Source: Rhodanobacter denitrificans (lineage in GTDB: Bacteria > Pseudomonadota > Gammaproteobacteria > Xanthomonadales > Rhodanobacteraceae). Taken from it: DNA of 64,000 bases. The translations under genes and the position numbers were made by a program. Under the pieces are notes generated by a model that did no database searches, had not been told where the DNA came from, and saw only the letters and a list, made by a program, of their open reading frames with translations. Shown here piece by piece: positions 16,446 to 25,646 of the stretch; positions within the stretch are counted from its first letter, which is position 1; the number at the start of each line of letters is the position of its first letter. Location of the stretch: assembly GCA_003241385.1 (NCBI GenBank), contig QFPO01000001.1, positions 62,001 through 126,000 of the forward strand, in the 5' to 3' direction.

Positions 16446-17012
16446 TCAGTTCGCCGGCGCGGCGCGGTGCGGCGTCATCCGCGGGAAGCGCTCGGCGATG
16501 TCGTCGCCGGTGAAGTTGGCGATCCAGCCTTCCTTGTTCGTGAACAGGCGGATCGCGACGAAGTACGGCGATTCGCTCATGTCGAACCAGTGCCGCGTGC
16601 CGTCGGGTACGCCGATCAGATCGCCGGCCTCGCAGAGCACGTCGTAGACCTTGCCGTTCAGATGCAGCGTGAACTGGCCGGCACCGGCGACGAAGAAGCG
16701 GACCTCGTCCTCGCTGTGCGTGTGCTCGTTGAGAAACTTCTGGCGCAGTGCGGCGCGGTCGGGATGGTCCGGCGTCAGGCTGATCACGTCGACCGACTGG
16801 TAGCCGTTCTCGTTCTTGAGACGCTCGATGTCGGCGCTGTAGGCGGCGATGACCTCGTCCTGGCTCGCGCCCGGCGCGATCGGCCGCGATGCCTCCCAGC
16901 GCTCGAAGCGGACGCCGACGGCGCCGAGCTCGTGCGCGATCTGCGCGTGGTCGGTCAGCGTGAGGACCGGCGTGGCGCCGTCGCGCTCGTCGAAGATGCG
17001 CAGCTGGCTCAT
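16446..17012 (-). CDS. mtnD: Acireductone dioxygenase
   Basis: The protein is 188 aa. This cupin metalloenzyme oxidises the acireductone of the methionine salvage pathway to 2-oxo-4-methylthiobutanoate and formate (the iron form). Metal ligands are visible in EHTHSEDEVRFFV (two His and Glu) and in GTRHWFDM (His). Its start overlaps the mtnB stop by four bases. Confidence 0.95.
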   Translation of the reverse strand: MSQLRIFDERDGATPVLTLTDHAQIAHELGAVGVRFERWEASRPIAPGASQDEVIAAYSADIERLKNENGYQSVDVISLTPDHPDRAALRQKFLNEHTHSEDEVRFFVAGAGQFTLHLNGKVYDVLCEAGDLIGVPDGTRHWFDMSESPYFVAIRLFTNKEGWIANFTGDDIAERFPRMTPHRAAPAN

Positions 17013-17647
17013 CGGGACAACCTCCTCAGGTCAAGTTCGCAGGCGAGCAGAAACTCGAACGCTTCCAGATGGCGGCGTGTCTCGGCCATGTCAACGCCCC
17101 AGGTGTAGATGCCATGGCCGTCGATCAGATAGCCGTAGAGCGGCTTGCCGGCATCGAGCCAGGCGTCGACGCGCGCGACCAGCTCGTCCATCGCCTGTGT
17201 GTTCGGGAATACCGGCAGGTCCAGCACGCTCTCGTGCGTCGTATAGCCGGCGATCGCCTTCTGCAGCTCCCAGCCCTCGAACCGCACCAGGCCTTCGCGC
17301 GCGTACAGACGCGAGGCGACACTCTGCGTGCGCGAATGCGTATGCAATACCGCGCCGGCGTTCGGAAAGCGCCGGTAGATCTGCGTGTGCAGCGCGGTCT
17401 CGGCCGACGGCCGGTGCGCGGTGGCGACCGGCCGGCCGTCGAAATCGACGACCATGACGTCGCCGACATCGAGACGGCCCTTGTCGCGGCCGGACACGGT
17501 GACGGCGGCGTGCTGCGCGTCCAGCCGCATCGAGAAATTGCTGCTGGTCGCCGGTGTCCAGCCGAGTGCGGCGAGGTCACGACCGGCGGCGGCGATCTCG
17601 CGGGCGAGGCGGTCCAGGGCGGTGGCGTCGTAGGGCAGGTCGGTCAC
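17009..17647 (-). CDS. mtnB: Methylthioribulose-1-phosphate dehydratase
   Basis: The protein is 212 aa of the class II aldolase/adducin fold. It dehydrates 5-methylthioribulose-1-phosphate. Zinc ligands occur in AVLHTHSRTQSV and in the later DGHGIYTWG. TSSNFSMR is the typical N-terminal phosphate-binding segment. The start codon is GTG. It heads an mtnB-mtnD pair; mtnC lies further on the same strand. mtnA and an mtnK or mtnP are not in the window. Confidence 0.93.
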   Translation of the reverse strand: MTDLPYDATALDRLAREIAAAGRDLAALGWTPATSSNFSMRLDAQHAAVTVSGRDKGRLDVGDVMVVDFDGRPVATAHRPSAETALHTQIYRRFPNAGAVLHTHSRTQSVASRLYAREGLVRFEGWELQKAIAGYTTHESVLDLPVFPNTQAMDELVARVDAWLDAGKPLYGYLIDGHGIYTWGVDMAETRRHLEAFEFLLACELDLRRLSR

Positions 17648-17826
17648 GGCGGTCGGAGCGTACGGATGGCCAAATCGAGGCGGGCACTATACCGGAGCGC
17701 CATGTCCGGCGCGTTGCGGCGCCGATCGCCGTCGCGGCCGAGCGTACGTGATCGCGGCGGCTGCGCCGCATCAGGCGAGGGCATGTCGATACGCCGTATC
17801 GTCCGCTGAGACCGGTTCCTGCGAAG

Positions 17827-19380
17827 ATGACGTCCGGATATGAGCGGAGCGGACCGGTGATGGACGCAGGTGTGACGACGGTGGACGGTACGATGGCGGC
17901 CTATCTCGCGCTGGCGGCGATCGCCGGCCTCGCGATCGGCTGCGCGTTGACGGTGCTGCTGGCGCGGCGCTGGCGGCGCGATGCGTACGAGGCCGGCGCG
18001 CGCAGCCGCGACAGCGAGGTCGTCGCGCTGGCCGGACAGCGCAGCGCGCTCGAGGCGCGCGCCGGCGAACTCGAACAGCGCCTGGCGCAGGCCGTACGCG
18101 AGAGCGAGGCGGTCGAGCGGCGCTATCACGAGGCCGCCGCAGACGCCGCCGTACAGCGCGCACAGGCCGGCCAGCTCGACCAGCGCTCGGCCGAGCTGCG
18201 CCGCGATCTGGACGCGGTGCAGACGCGCCTGGCCGCGGTCACCGTCGAGCTCGCGCAGACGCGCACCGCCGCGGTCGAGCAGGCCCGTCACGCCGAGGAG
18301 AAGATCGCCCTGCTCGATCAGGCCGAGCACCGCCTGCGCGAAGCGTTCCAGAACCTCGCCCAGCAGATTCTCGACGCCAAGACCGAGCGCTTCCGCGAGC
18401 AGAGCGCCGAACATCTGGGCGGCCTGCTCGATCCGCTGAAGCTGCAGCTGCGCGAGTTCCGCGAGGCGGTTACGCAGACCCATGCCAACGAACAGCGCGA
18501 GCGCGGCATGCTGACCCAGGAGATCCGCACGCTGAAGGATCTGAACCAGCGCATCAGCCAGGACGCGGTCAATCTGACGCGCGCGCTGCGCGGCGACAAC
18601 CGCGCCCAGGGCGCCTGGGGCGAGCTGGTACTCGAGCGCCTGCTCGAGACCGCCGGCCTGCAGGCCGGCCGCGAGTACGAGACGCAGACCAGCTTCACCT
18701 CGGAGCAGGGCAGCCGGCAGCGGCCCGACGTGATCGTGCGGCTGCCCGACGAGAAGGACATCGTGATCGACTCCAAGGTCTCGCTGCTGGCGTGGGAACG
18801 CTTCGTCGGCGCCGTCGACGAGGCCGAACGCGCCGCCGCGCTGCGCGAGCATGTCGCGTCGCTGCGCCGTCACGTCGACGGTCTGGCCGGCAAGGACTAC
18901 AGCGCGATCGCGGGCCTGCGTACGCTCGATTTCGTGCTGCTGTTCGTGCCGGTCGAGGGCGCCTTCATCGAGGCGGTGCGGGCCGACGACGCGCTCTACA
19001 CGTACGCGCTCGCGAAGAACATCTCGCTGGTCAGTCCGAGCACGCTGCTGGCGACGCTGCGCACGGTACGCCATCTGTGGCGGATCCAGCAGCGCAACGA
19101 CAACGCGACCGAGATGGCGCGTCGCGCCGCGCAGCTCCACGACAATTTCGCGACCCTGGTCGGCGAGCTCGAGGACGCCTCGGCCCAGCTCGACAAGGCG
19201 CAGCGTGCGCAGCGCTCGGCGCTGCGCCGGCTCACCGAGGGCGGCAAGGGCTCGGTGATCCTGCAGGTGCAGAGCCTGGCCGACATGGGCGCGCCGGTGA
19301 AGAAGACACTGTCGCCGCTGCTGCGCGATGCCGCCGGCAGCGATGCCTCGGCGTCGCCGGACGCACCGGACGCACCGTGA
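17827..19380 (+). CDS. rmuC: DNA recombination protein RmuC
   Basis: The protein is up to 517 aa. It has an N-terminal membrane helix (LALAAIAGLAIGCALTVLL), a long coiled coil at about residues 60-180, and a C-terminal nuclease-like region with ERLLETAGL, RPDVIVRLPDEKDIVIDSKV and YALAKNISLVSPSTLL. RmuC limits recombination at inverted repeats. The start is uncertain: ATG codons at 17827, 17860 and 17893 are all in frame, and the last puts the membrane helix nearest the N-terminus. It is divergent from mtnB. Confidence 0.92.
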   Translation: MTSGYERSGPVMDAGVTTVDGTMAAYLALAAIAGLAIGCALTVLLARRWRRDAYEAGARSRDSEVVALAGQRSALEARAGELEQRLAQAVRESEAVERRYHEAAADAAVQRAQAGQLDQRSAELRRDLDAVQTRLAAVTVELAQTRTAAVEQARHAEEKIALLDQAEHRLREAFQNLAQQILDAKTERFREQSAEHLGGLLDPLKLQLREFREAVTQTHANEQRERGMLTQEIRTLKDLNQRISQDAVNLTRALRGDNRAQGAWGELVLERLLETAGLQAGREYETQTSFTSEQGSRQRPDVIVRLPDEKDIVIDSKVSLLAWERFVGAVDEAERAAALREHVASLRRHVDGLAGKDYSAIAGLRTLDFVLLFVPVEGAFIEAVRADDALYTYALAKNISLVSPSTLLATLRTVRHLWRIQQRNDNATEMARRAAQLHDNFATLVGELEDASAQLDKAQRAQRSALRRLTEGGKGSVILQVQSLADMGAPVKKTLSPLLRDAAGSDASASPDAPDAP

Positions 19381-19603
19381 ACGCGATCAGCCGCCGGTAG
19401 AGGCCCGCCGCGACCGGCGAGCGCTCCGGATCTCCCCCAGAGCGGATGCGAGCCGACCCGGTCGGAGCGACAGCCATGATCGGACCCAGCTGGACGCGGG
19501 CCGTCGTTCCGGCTCGGTACGATGGCGCGCTCCAACCCGTAACGCGAACCGACTGTGCAGGCGCCGAAAAACGGTTCTCGCGCTCGACCGGGCGTGGCCG
19601 GGA

Positions 19604-20890
19604 TCAGCGCGCGCGCCGCACGACCCGGTAGACCGCCCAGGCCAGCGCGGTCAGCACGAGGGCGCCGATCAGCATGCGTCCGGGCGAGGACAGTAGCAGC
19701 AGGGCGCAGGCGATCAGCGCACCGAGGCCGAGCAGCCGGTCGCCGGTCGACGGGCGTCGCGTCGGCGTGCCGACCAGCAGGCTGAGACCGGCGGCGACGT
19801 AGGCCATCGTGACCAGCAGCACGGCCATCTCGATGATCGTCTGGAACTGGCCGCCGACGGTCGGGGCCAGCGTCAGGCAGGCGATCGCGCTCATCGCCGC
19901 GGCGATCACGGTCAGGCCCCAGGCGGCCGCGCCGTTGGCGCGCAGGCGTCCGAACAGCGCCGGCAGATAGCCGCGCTGCGCGGCGCGCGCACCGGACTCG
20001 CCGGTCACCAGCATCCAGCCGCCGAGCGTGCCGGTCGCTTTCAGTGCCGCCGCGGCCGCGATGATCGGAATCGCCCACGGTCCGAAGATCCGGCCGGCGA
20101 CGACCGCGAACGGCGCGCTCGACGCGGCCAGTTCGGCGGCCGGCACGATGCCCATGACGAGCACCGAGGAGGTCAGGTAGACGACGCCGGCGATCAGGAT
20201 GCCGGTGATCGTCGCCAGCGGCACGTTGCGCTGCGGATCGCGCACGACGCCGGCCACCATCGCGCCGGTTTCGAGGCCGACGAACGCCCAGAAGATCGGT
20301 GCCAGCGAGCTGAACACCACGGCGGCGTCCGGGCGTCCCGACACGTTCCAGCCGGCCTCGTACAGCGCCGGATCGAACTGCGTCCAGCCGCCGAGCAGGA
20401 TCACCGCGACCGGGGTCAGGCCGACCACGACGCACAGCGACTGGAAGCGCGCGACCTGCTTGGGACCGAGCAGGTTGACCGCGTACATCAGCCAGATCAG
20501 CGCGATCTGTCCGCCGACCTGGACTGCCGGCTCGTTGCCGGCCAGCGGCAGCAGCGTGACCAGATAGCCGAACGCCGCGACCGCGATCGCGTTGTTGCCG
20601 ATCCACGAGGACAGCCAGTACAGCGTCGTCGCGAGAAAGCCCATGTCGCGGCCGAGTGCCGGCTGCACGTAGTCGGCCGGGCATTCCAGGTTCGGATAGT
20701 CACGTGCGAGCCGGGCGAATGCGCCGCCGAGCACGATCGCGAGGATCGTGCCGAGCAGCCAGCTCAGCGCGGTCACGCCGCCGATCTGGGCGAGCGAGGC
20801 CGGCAACAGGAAGAAGCCCGAGCCGATCATGTTGTTGGCGACGACGAAGGTCGCCAGCACCGGGCCGATCTTGCGGCTGCTGGAAGTCAT
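19604..20890 (-). CDS. APC-family amino acid antiporter (AdiC/PotE/CadB-like)
   Basis: The protein is 428 aa with about 12 transmembrane helices. The first helix carries IGSGFFLLPASLA, the substrate-backbone-binding signature of the basic amino acid/polyamine antiporters. FWAFVGLETGAMVAG in helix 6 is also typical. The exact substrates (arginine/agmatine, putrescine/ornithine, or cadaverine/lysine) cannot be chosen because no decarboxylase lies beside it. It is followed downstream by about 220 bases with no feature seen up to rmuC, and preceded by another APC permease. Confidence 0.85.
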   Translation of the reverse strand: MTSSSRKIGPVLATFVVANNMIGSGFFLLPASLAQIGGVTALSWLLGTILAIVLGGAFARLARDYPNLECPADYVQPALGRDMGFLATTLYWLSSWIGNNAIAVAAFGYLVTLLPLAGNEPAVQVGGQIALIWLMYAVNLLGPKQVARFQSLCVVVGLTPVAVILLGGWTQFDPALYEAGWNVSGRPDAAVVFSSLAPIFWAFVGLETGAMVAGVVRDPQRNVPLATITGILIAGVVYLTSSVLVMGIVPAAELAASSAPFAVVAGRIFGPWAIPIIAAAAALKATGTLGGWMLVTGESGARAAQRGYLPALFGRLRANGAAAWGLTVIAAAMSAIACLTLAPTVGGQFQTIIEMAVLLVTMAYVAAGLSLLVGTPTRRPSTGDRLLGLGALIACALLLLSSPGRMLIGALVLTALAWAVYRVVRRAR

Positions 20891-20933
20891 CGCTCAGCGG
20901 TCCCCTTGCGCTGCGGGTGGCGGCTCATCGAAA

Positions 20934-20956
20934 GAAGCCGGCGCGAGGCCGGCTTC
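20934..20956 (-). terminator. Terminator after the 20968-22437 permease
   Basis: A perfect nine-base stem GAAGCCGGC / GCCGGCTTC with a five-base loop. On the minus strand it is followed by a short pyrimidine/T run, so it suits the permease that ends at 20968. It separates that gene from the second permease. Confidence 0.65.
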
Positions 20957-20967
20957 CGCTTCGATCG

Positions 20968-22437
20968 TCAGGCGCCGTTGCGCAGCTTGCTGCGGCGGTA
21001 GCCGTAGCCGAAGTAGATCAGGAAGCCGATGATGGTCCAGCCGACCATCAGCGGCCAGTGCTCGCGGAACGGCTGCCAGAACAGGTACAGGCAGGCGACC
21101 ACGCCGAGCGGGCAGACCACGGCCGCGGCCGGCACGCGGAACGGGCGCGGCAGCCCGGGCTGCGTGCGGCGCAGCACCAGCACGCCGGCCGACACCGTCG
21201 CGAACGCGAGCAGGGTGCCCATCGAGACCAGTTCGCCGAGCAGGCCGATCGGGAAGAAGCCGGCCAGCAGGCAGGCGAACACGCCGACGATGATCGTGCC
21301 GACGTACGGGGTCTGGTGTTTGGGGTGCACGCGCTTGAAGATCGCCGGCAGCAGGCCGTCCTGCGCCATCGAGTAGAAGATGCGTGGCTGGCCCATCAGC
21401 ATGACCAGGATCACCGAGCTCAGGCCGGCGATCGCGCCGATCTCGACGACGTGCTTGAGCCACAGCAGCGACGGGTAGGCCTCCAGCGCGGTCGCGACCG
21501 GCTTGGGCGTGCCGAGCTGCGTGTACGGCAGCATGCCGGTCAGCACGGCGGAGACGATGATGTAGATGATCGTGCAGATGAACAGCGAGCCGAGGATGCC
21601 GATCGGCATGTCACGCTGCGGATTCTTGGCCTCGCCGGCGGCCGTGGAGACCGCATCGAAGCCGATATAGGCGAAGAACACCACCGCGGCGCCGCGGACG
21701 ATGCCGTCGAAGCCGTAGCGGCCCGGCCCCTGATTCTCCGGAATGAACGGCACCCAGTTGTCGGGATTGACGAACTGGATGCTGAAGGCGACGAACAGCA
21801 GGATCACCGCGACCTTGATCGCGACGATGATCGAGTTGACGAAGGCCGACTGCGTGATGCCGACGTAGCACAGCCAGCTGATCGCGGCGACGATCGCGAC
21901 CGCCGGCAGGTTGAACAGACCGCCGGTGTAGACGATCGAGCCGTCGACGACGTTCAGCGGCGCGGTCGACAGCGATGCCGGCAGGCCGATGCCGATGCTG
22001 GTCAGCAGGCTGTTGAAGTAGCCCGACCAGCCGACCGCGACGGTCGAGGCCGCGAACAGGTACTCGAGCACGAGGTTCCAGCCGATGAACCAGGCCACGA
22101 ACTCGCCGAGCGTCGCATAGGCGTAGGAGTAGGCACTGCCCGAGACCGGCAGCATCGAAGCGAACTCGGCGTAGCACAGGCCGGCCAGCGCGCAGGCGAC
22201 GCCGGCGAGCACGAAGCTCAGCACGATCGCCGGACCGGAGTGCTCGGCGGCGGCGTGACCGGTCAGCACGAAGATGCCGGCGCCGATCACCGCGCCGATG
22301 CCGAGCATCGTGAGCTGGCGCGCGGTCAGGGTTCGCTTCAGGGTCACCTCGCCCTGCAAGCGGCCCTCAACCGGCTCGCCGGCGTCGACGTGCGGCATCG
22401 CCTGGATCGGCTTGGTGATGAATAAGCCTTTGGACAT
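20968..22437 (-). CDS. APC-family amino acid permease (YfnA/cationic amino acid transporter type)
   Basis: The protein is 489 aa with about 12 helices. The cytoplasmic N-terminus (LKRTLTARQLTMLGIGAVIGAGIF) is characteristic of bacterial CAT-like transporters, followed by GPAIVLSFVLAG and YAEFASMLPVSGSAYSYAY. FFAYIGFDAVSTAAGEAKNPQRDMP is the helix 6/loop signature. It ends in a basic tail. The ATG is preceded by GGGGAG. It imports amino acids; the exact ones are unknown. Confidence 0.88.
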   Translation of the reverse strand: MSKGLFITKPIQAMPHVDAGEPVEGRLQGEVTLKRTLTARQLTMLGIGAVIGAGIFVLTGHAAAEHSGPAIVLSFVLAGVACALAGLCYAEFASMLPVSGSAYSYAYATLGEFVAWFIGWNLVLEYLFAASTVAVGWSGYFNSLLTSIGIGLPASLSTAPLNVVDGSIVYTGGLFNLPAVAIVAAISWLCYVGITQSAFVNSIIVAIKVAVILLFVAFSIQFVNPDNWVPFIPENQGPGRYGFDGIVRGAAVVFFAYIGFDAVSTAAGEAKNPQRDMPIGILGSLFICTIIYIIVSAVLTGMLPYTQLGTPKPVATALEAYPSLLWLKHVVEIGAIAGLSSVILVMLMGQPRIFYSMAQDGLLPAIFKRVHPKHQTPYVGTIIVGVFACLLAGFFPIGLLGELVSMGTLLAFATVSAGVLVLRRTQPGLPRPFRVPAAAVVCPLGVVACLYLFWQPFREHWPLMVGWTIIGFLIYFGYGYRRSKLRNGA

Positions 22438-22758
22438 GAAGCTCTCCCCTTCGAGAACGCGAGATGGGCCGGCGACGAGGCGAGCGAGATGGTCCGCGGC
22501 CGGCAGCGGCGCTGCAACCTTGCCAAAGCGCACTGCCGAGCACAAGGCCGGGTGCAGCGCATCGCGCCTGTATTCGCATCGTTTGCGGCCGTCGAGGCGT
22601 TCGGTCCGATGCGCCGAGGCCGGCCGGCGGCGGAAGCCGCTCGCGCGAGAAGGCGAGGGCGCGCGCCGGTCTCGCGCGCGGGCGTCCGTGTCGAATCGCT
22701 GCGAAGCGACCCGGCGCGCATGCGATCATGCCGACCCCGTTCCCGATCTCGCTCAGCC
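22438..22758. other. Divergent intergenic region without a recognised gene
   Basis: This stretch separates the permease from the NUDIX gene. It holds the permease ribosome binding site at its left edge. Open frames through it are Arg/Pro/Ala-rich and show no family motif. Promoters for both genes are presumably here, but no clear -35/-10 pair was found. Confidence 0.4.
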
Positions 22759-23301
22759 GTGTCGACCGATCTCCTGCTCGCGGCGCTCGCCGCCCATGCC
22801 GACGCCGGCGGCGAGCCCGCGCTGGCCGCCGCGTTCGCGGACTTCGCGCGCGCCCATGCCGACGGCTTCGAGCGGTCGTGCCGGCCGGGGCATTTCACCG
22901 GCTCGGCCTGGCTGGTCAGCGCCGACGGTCGGCGCGTGCTGCTGACCCACCACCGCAAGCTCGGGCGCTGGCTGCAGCTCGGCGGGCACGCCGACGGCGA
23001 TCCGGACCTGGCCGCGGTCGCGCTGCGCGAGGCCGAGGAGGAGTCGGGCCTGTCGGACCTGACGGTCGAGGCACCGATCTTCGATCTGGATCGCCACTGG
23101 ATTCCGGCACGCGGCGACGAGCCCGGCCACTGGCATTACGACGTGCGCTACGTCGTGCGTGCGACCGCCTCGGAGGATTTCGCGGTCGGTCCCGAGTCGC
23201 TGGCGCTGGCCTGGCGCGACATCGCCACGCTGGCCGCCGACCGCGATGCGGATGCATCGCTCGGCCGCATGGCCGCGCGCTGGCTGGCGCGGATCGGATG
23301 A
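22759..23301 (+). CDS. NUDIX hydrolase
   Basis: The protein is 180 aa from the chosen GTG; an ATG at 22720 would add 13 basic residues and is the alternative. The NUDIX box reads GGHADGDPDLAA, then REAEEESGL, giving the REUXEEXGU core. The usual first Glu of the box is replaced by Pro/Asp, as in a recognised subgroup. The upstream SAWLVSADGRRVLLTHHRKLGRW segment is the usual beta strand pair. Substrate is probably a nucleoside diphosphate derivative but cannot be named. Confidence 0.8.
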   Translation: MSTDLLLAALAAHADAGGEPALAAAFADFARAHADGFERSCRPGHFTGSAWLVSADGRRVLLTHHRKLGRWLQLGGHADGDPDLAAVALREAEEESGLSDLTVEAPIFDLDRHWIPARGDEPGHWHYDVRYVVRATASEDFAVGPESLALAWRDIATLAADRDADASLGRMAARWLARIG

Positions 23302-23341
23302 ACGCGCTGCGCCGCCCGGCGGCGCAGCGATCGCGGCCGGC

Positions 23342-23905
23342 TCAGGCGCGGCCGGAGAACTCGCCGGTCGTCGTGTTGACGTAGATCTTCTCGCCGGTCG
23401 TGATGTACTCGGGCACCTGCACCTCGATCCCGGTCGACAGCGTGGCCGGCTTGGCGCGCTTGGTCGCGCTGGCGCCCTTGAGCTCCGGTGCGGTCTCCGC
23501 GACCTCGAGCACGACGGTCTGCGGCAGCTGCAGCGCGACCGGCGCGTCGTCGATCAGCTGCACGAAGCAGCCCTCGATGCCGTCGACGATGTAGCCGGCC
23601 GCGTCGCCGATCGTCGTCGCGTCGAGCGTGTACTGCGTGTAGTCCTCGCTGTCCATGAACACGAACGCGTCGCCGTCCTTGTACGAATAGCTGACCGCGC
23701 GACGCGTCAGCTCGGTTTCCTTGAGCTCGTCGTCGGCGCGCAGCGAGACGTCGAGCTTCTGTGCGCCCGGCACGCTGTACATGACGAAGCGGTAGGTCAC
23801 GTTGCCGCCGCGGCCCTGCGGCGCGCTGCGCTCGATGTCGCGGACCTGCCAGACCCGGCCTTCGTGCTCGACGACGTTGCCGCGCTTGATTTCGTGGGCT
23901 CTCAT
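23342..23905 (-). CDS. efpL: EF-P-like translation factor EfpL (YeiP)
   Basis: The protein is 187 aa with the three-domain EF-P fold. Several stretches match YeiP rather than canonical EF-P: VFMDSEDYTQYTL in domain II and VAETAPELKGASATKRAKPATLSTGIEVQVPEYI split across domains II-III. The loop contacting the tRNA CCA end reads SAPQGRGG with Arg32 at the tip, where EF-P has a modifiable Lys or a rhamnosylated Arg. EfpL relieves ribosome stalling at difficult proline-containing motifs. It is the last gene of a minus-strand series; the SDR gene lies 34 bases upstream of it. Confidence 0.85.
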   Translation of the reverse strand: MRAHEIKRGNVVEHEGRVWQVRDIERSAPQGRGGNVTYRFVMYSVPGAQKLDVSLRADDELKETELTRRAVSYSYKDGDAFVFMDSEDYTQYTLDATTIGDAAGYIVDGIEGCFVQLIDDAPVALQLPQTVVLEVAETAPELKGASATKRAKPATLSTGIEVQVPEYITTGEKIYVNTTTGEFSGRA

Positions 23906-23939
23906 GGGGAACTCGCGGAAAGGGAAGAGGAGATGGACG

Positions 23940-24710
23940 TCACTTCGGCGCGAGGCGCACCGCGCCGTCGAGCCGGATCGTCTCGCCGTTGAGATAGCGG
24001 TTGCCGACGATGTAGGCGACCAGATCGGCGTATTCCTCGGGCTGGCCGAGGCGCGACGGGAACGGAATCGACGCGCTCAGCGAGGCCTGCACGGCCTCGG
24101 GCATGCCGTCGACCATCGGCGTCCAGAAGATGCCCGGCGCCACCGTGACCACGCGGATGCCGAAGCGCGCCAGCTCGCGGGCCATCGGCAGCGTCATGCC
24201 GACCACGCCGCCCTTGGACGCCGAGTAGGCGGCCTGACCGATCTGGCCGTCGTAGGCCGCGACCGAGGCGGTGTTGACGATCACGCCGCGCTCGCCGTCC
24301 TCGCCGGCGCCGTTGTGCTGCATCGCGTTCGCGCAGGCCTTGGCGACGTTGAACGAGCCGACCAGGTTGACCAGCACCGTGGTCCGGAACTGCGCCAGCG
24401 GCATCGGCGCTTCCTTGCCGAGTACGCGGCCGGCGCCGAGGATGCCGGCGCAGTTGACCGCGACGTTGAGGCCGCCGAGGAAGGTCTGTGCGGCGTCGAC
24501 GCTGGCCGAGACGGCGGCTTCGTCGGTGACGTCGGTGCGGAAGTAGGCCGCGTGGTCACGACCGAGCGCGCCGAGCGCCTCCTCGGCCTTGGCGTCGTCG
24601 ACGTCGAACAGGGCGACCTTGGCGCCGCGCGCGACCAGATGCCGTGCCGTGGCCAGGCCCAGTCCCGATACGCCGCCGGTGATGACGGCCTTGACCTGAT
24701 CGAGCTGCAT
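23940..24710 (-). CDS. Short-chain dehydrogenase, 3-hydroxyacyl-CoA dehydrogenase type 2-like
   Basis: The protein is 256 aa. The NAD-binding motif is ITGGVSGLG, FDVDDAKAEEA suggests NAD preference by its Asp after strand 2, and the catalytic Tyr-Lys is YSASK with an upstream Ser in NTASVAAYDG. The C-terminal NRYLNGETIRLDGAVRLAPK and the VAPGIFWTPM segment match the HSD10/3-hydroxy-2-methylbutyryl-CoA dehydrogenase group. This fits isoleucine or fatty-acid beta-oxidation, consistent with the adjacent leucine-catabolic genes. GGAG precedes the ATG. Confidence 0.85.
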   Translation of the reverse strand: MQLDQVKAVITGGVSGLGLATARHLVARGAKVALFDVDDAKAEEALGALGRDHAAYFRTDVTDEAAVSASVDAAQTFLGGLNVAVNCAGILGAGRVLGKEAPMPLAQFRTTVLVNLVGSFNVAKACANAMQHNGAGEDGERGVIVNTASVAAYDGQIGQAAYSASKGGVVGMTLPMARELARFGIRVVTVAPGIFWTPMVDGMPEAVQASLSASIPFPSRLGQPEEYADLVAYIVGNRYLNGETIRLDGAVRLAPK

Positions 24711-24752
24711 GGAAGTCTCCGCAATCGTGCCGCGCGCCGCGCGGGGGCGCGC

Positions 24753-24758
24753 ATTGTA
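24753..24758 (-). promoter_or_regulatory. Candidate -10 element of the SDR gene
   Basis: TACAAT on the minus strand, about 43 bases before the SDR start and between it and the preceding gene. No convincing -35 was seen, so this is tentative. It would give the SDR gene its own promoter in addition to any read-through. Confidence 0.3.
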
Positions 24759-24805
24759 GCGGCGCGGTCCGCGCCGCGCAGCCCGCCGTCGGGCGGCGGC
24801 CGCGC

Positions 24806-25618
24806 TCAGGTCACCGCGCGGCGGAAATCGAGGTCGTAGCGGGTGCCCGCGGTCAGGGCGTGCAGGCGCAGATTGGTGATGCGGATCGGCGCGCCGTCGC
24901 TGACCGCGGCGGCGTTCGACTCGTCCATCTCGGCCGGGTCGAGTACGGTGATGCCGCCGCTGCCGACGACGTCCAGCACGTTGTCCGGGCCGATCACCGC
25001 GGCGGTACCGGCGTCGATGCCGAGGCCGAGCGCGAACGGGTTCAGCGACAGCGCGGTCAACAGGCGGCCGAGCCGGTCGCTGGCCGAGCCGCCCGGATCG
25101 ACGACGACGCGATTGGTCAGGCCCAGACCCGGCGCCAGCGAGGCGGCGCCCTGGCGCGGCGTCGCGCCTTCGGCGCCGTGCGCGAGCATGTGCTCGGACA
25201 GGATCGCCGAGGCGGCGCCGATCGCGCCGACCGCGACGCCGTCGGCGCTGCGCCGGCGCAGCGTGCGCGCCAGCTGCGTACCGCCGATCAGCGTGGTCAG
25301 CCGCAGCGGCGCGTGCGGCGCGATCACGATCAGGTCGACGTGGTCGATCGCATCGAGCAGGGCCGGCTGCGAGGCGTCGGCGCGCGCGCGCAGCGTGTGC
25401 ACGCGCACTTCGCCGGCGCCGGCCGCGAGCAGGGCCGGCTCCAGCCAGTAGTCGTCGTCGAGCGCGGCCTCCGGCGCGGTCAGTACCGCCACGCGCGGGT
25501 GGACGCCGACGAACGACATCAGGCGCGTCAACAGCGCTGCCGAGCGGTCGTCGGCGGCGACGTCGCCGCAGGCGATGATCAGGCCGCGCGTGCGGTCCGG
25601 AGCGATATGGGCGGGCAT
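24806..25618 (-). CDS. Cyanophycinase-like (S51 fold) protein lacking the catalytic residues
   Basis: The protein is 270 aa. The overall pattern follows cyanophycinase CphB: an N-terminal GLIIACGDV strand, RLTTLIGGTQLARTLRRR, GLGLTNRVVVD and GLGIDAGTAAVIG. The active site is altered. The nucleophile motif G-T-S-A-G-A is here A-I-G-A-A-S (Gly134 at the serine position). GGDQ is replaced by PHAP before the RLTTL helix. The DQHF block is DPGG. It is therefore predicted to be a pseudoenzyme or to have a new activity. It lies between liuE and the SDR gene, all on one strand. CphA-type synthetases are not in view. The start at MPAHIAP avoids a non-conserved leader. Confidence 0.65.
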   Translation of the reverse strand: MPAHIAPDRTRGLIIACGDVAADDRSAALLTRLMSFVGVHPRVAVLTAPEAALDDDYWLEPALLAAGAGEVRVHTLRARADASQPALLDAIDHVDLIVIAPHAPLRLTTLIGGTQLARTLRRRSADGVAVGAIGAASAILSEHMLAHGAEGATPRQGAASLAPGLGLTNRVVVDPGGSASDRLGRLLTALSLNPFALGLGIDAGTAAVIGPDNVLDVVGSGGITVLDPAEMDESNAAAVSDGAPIRITNLRLHALTAGTRYDLDFRRAVT

Positions 25619-25646
25619 CGGCGGGCGCGCAGCGAAGGAAACGCCG

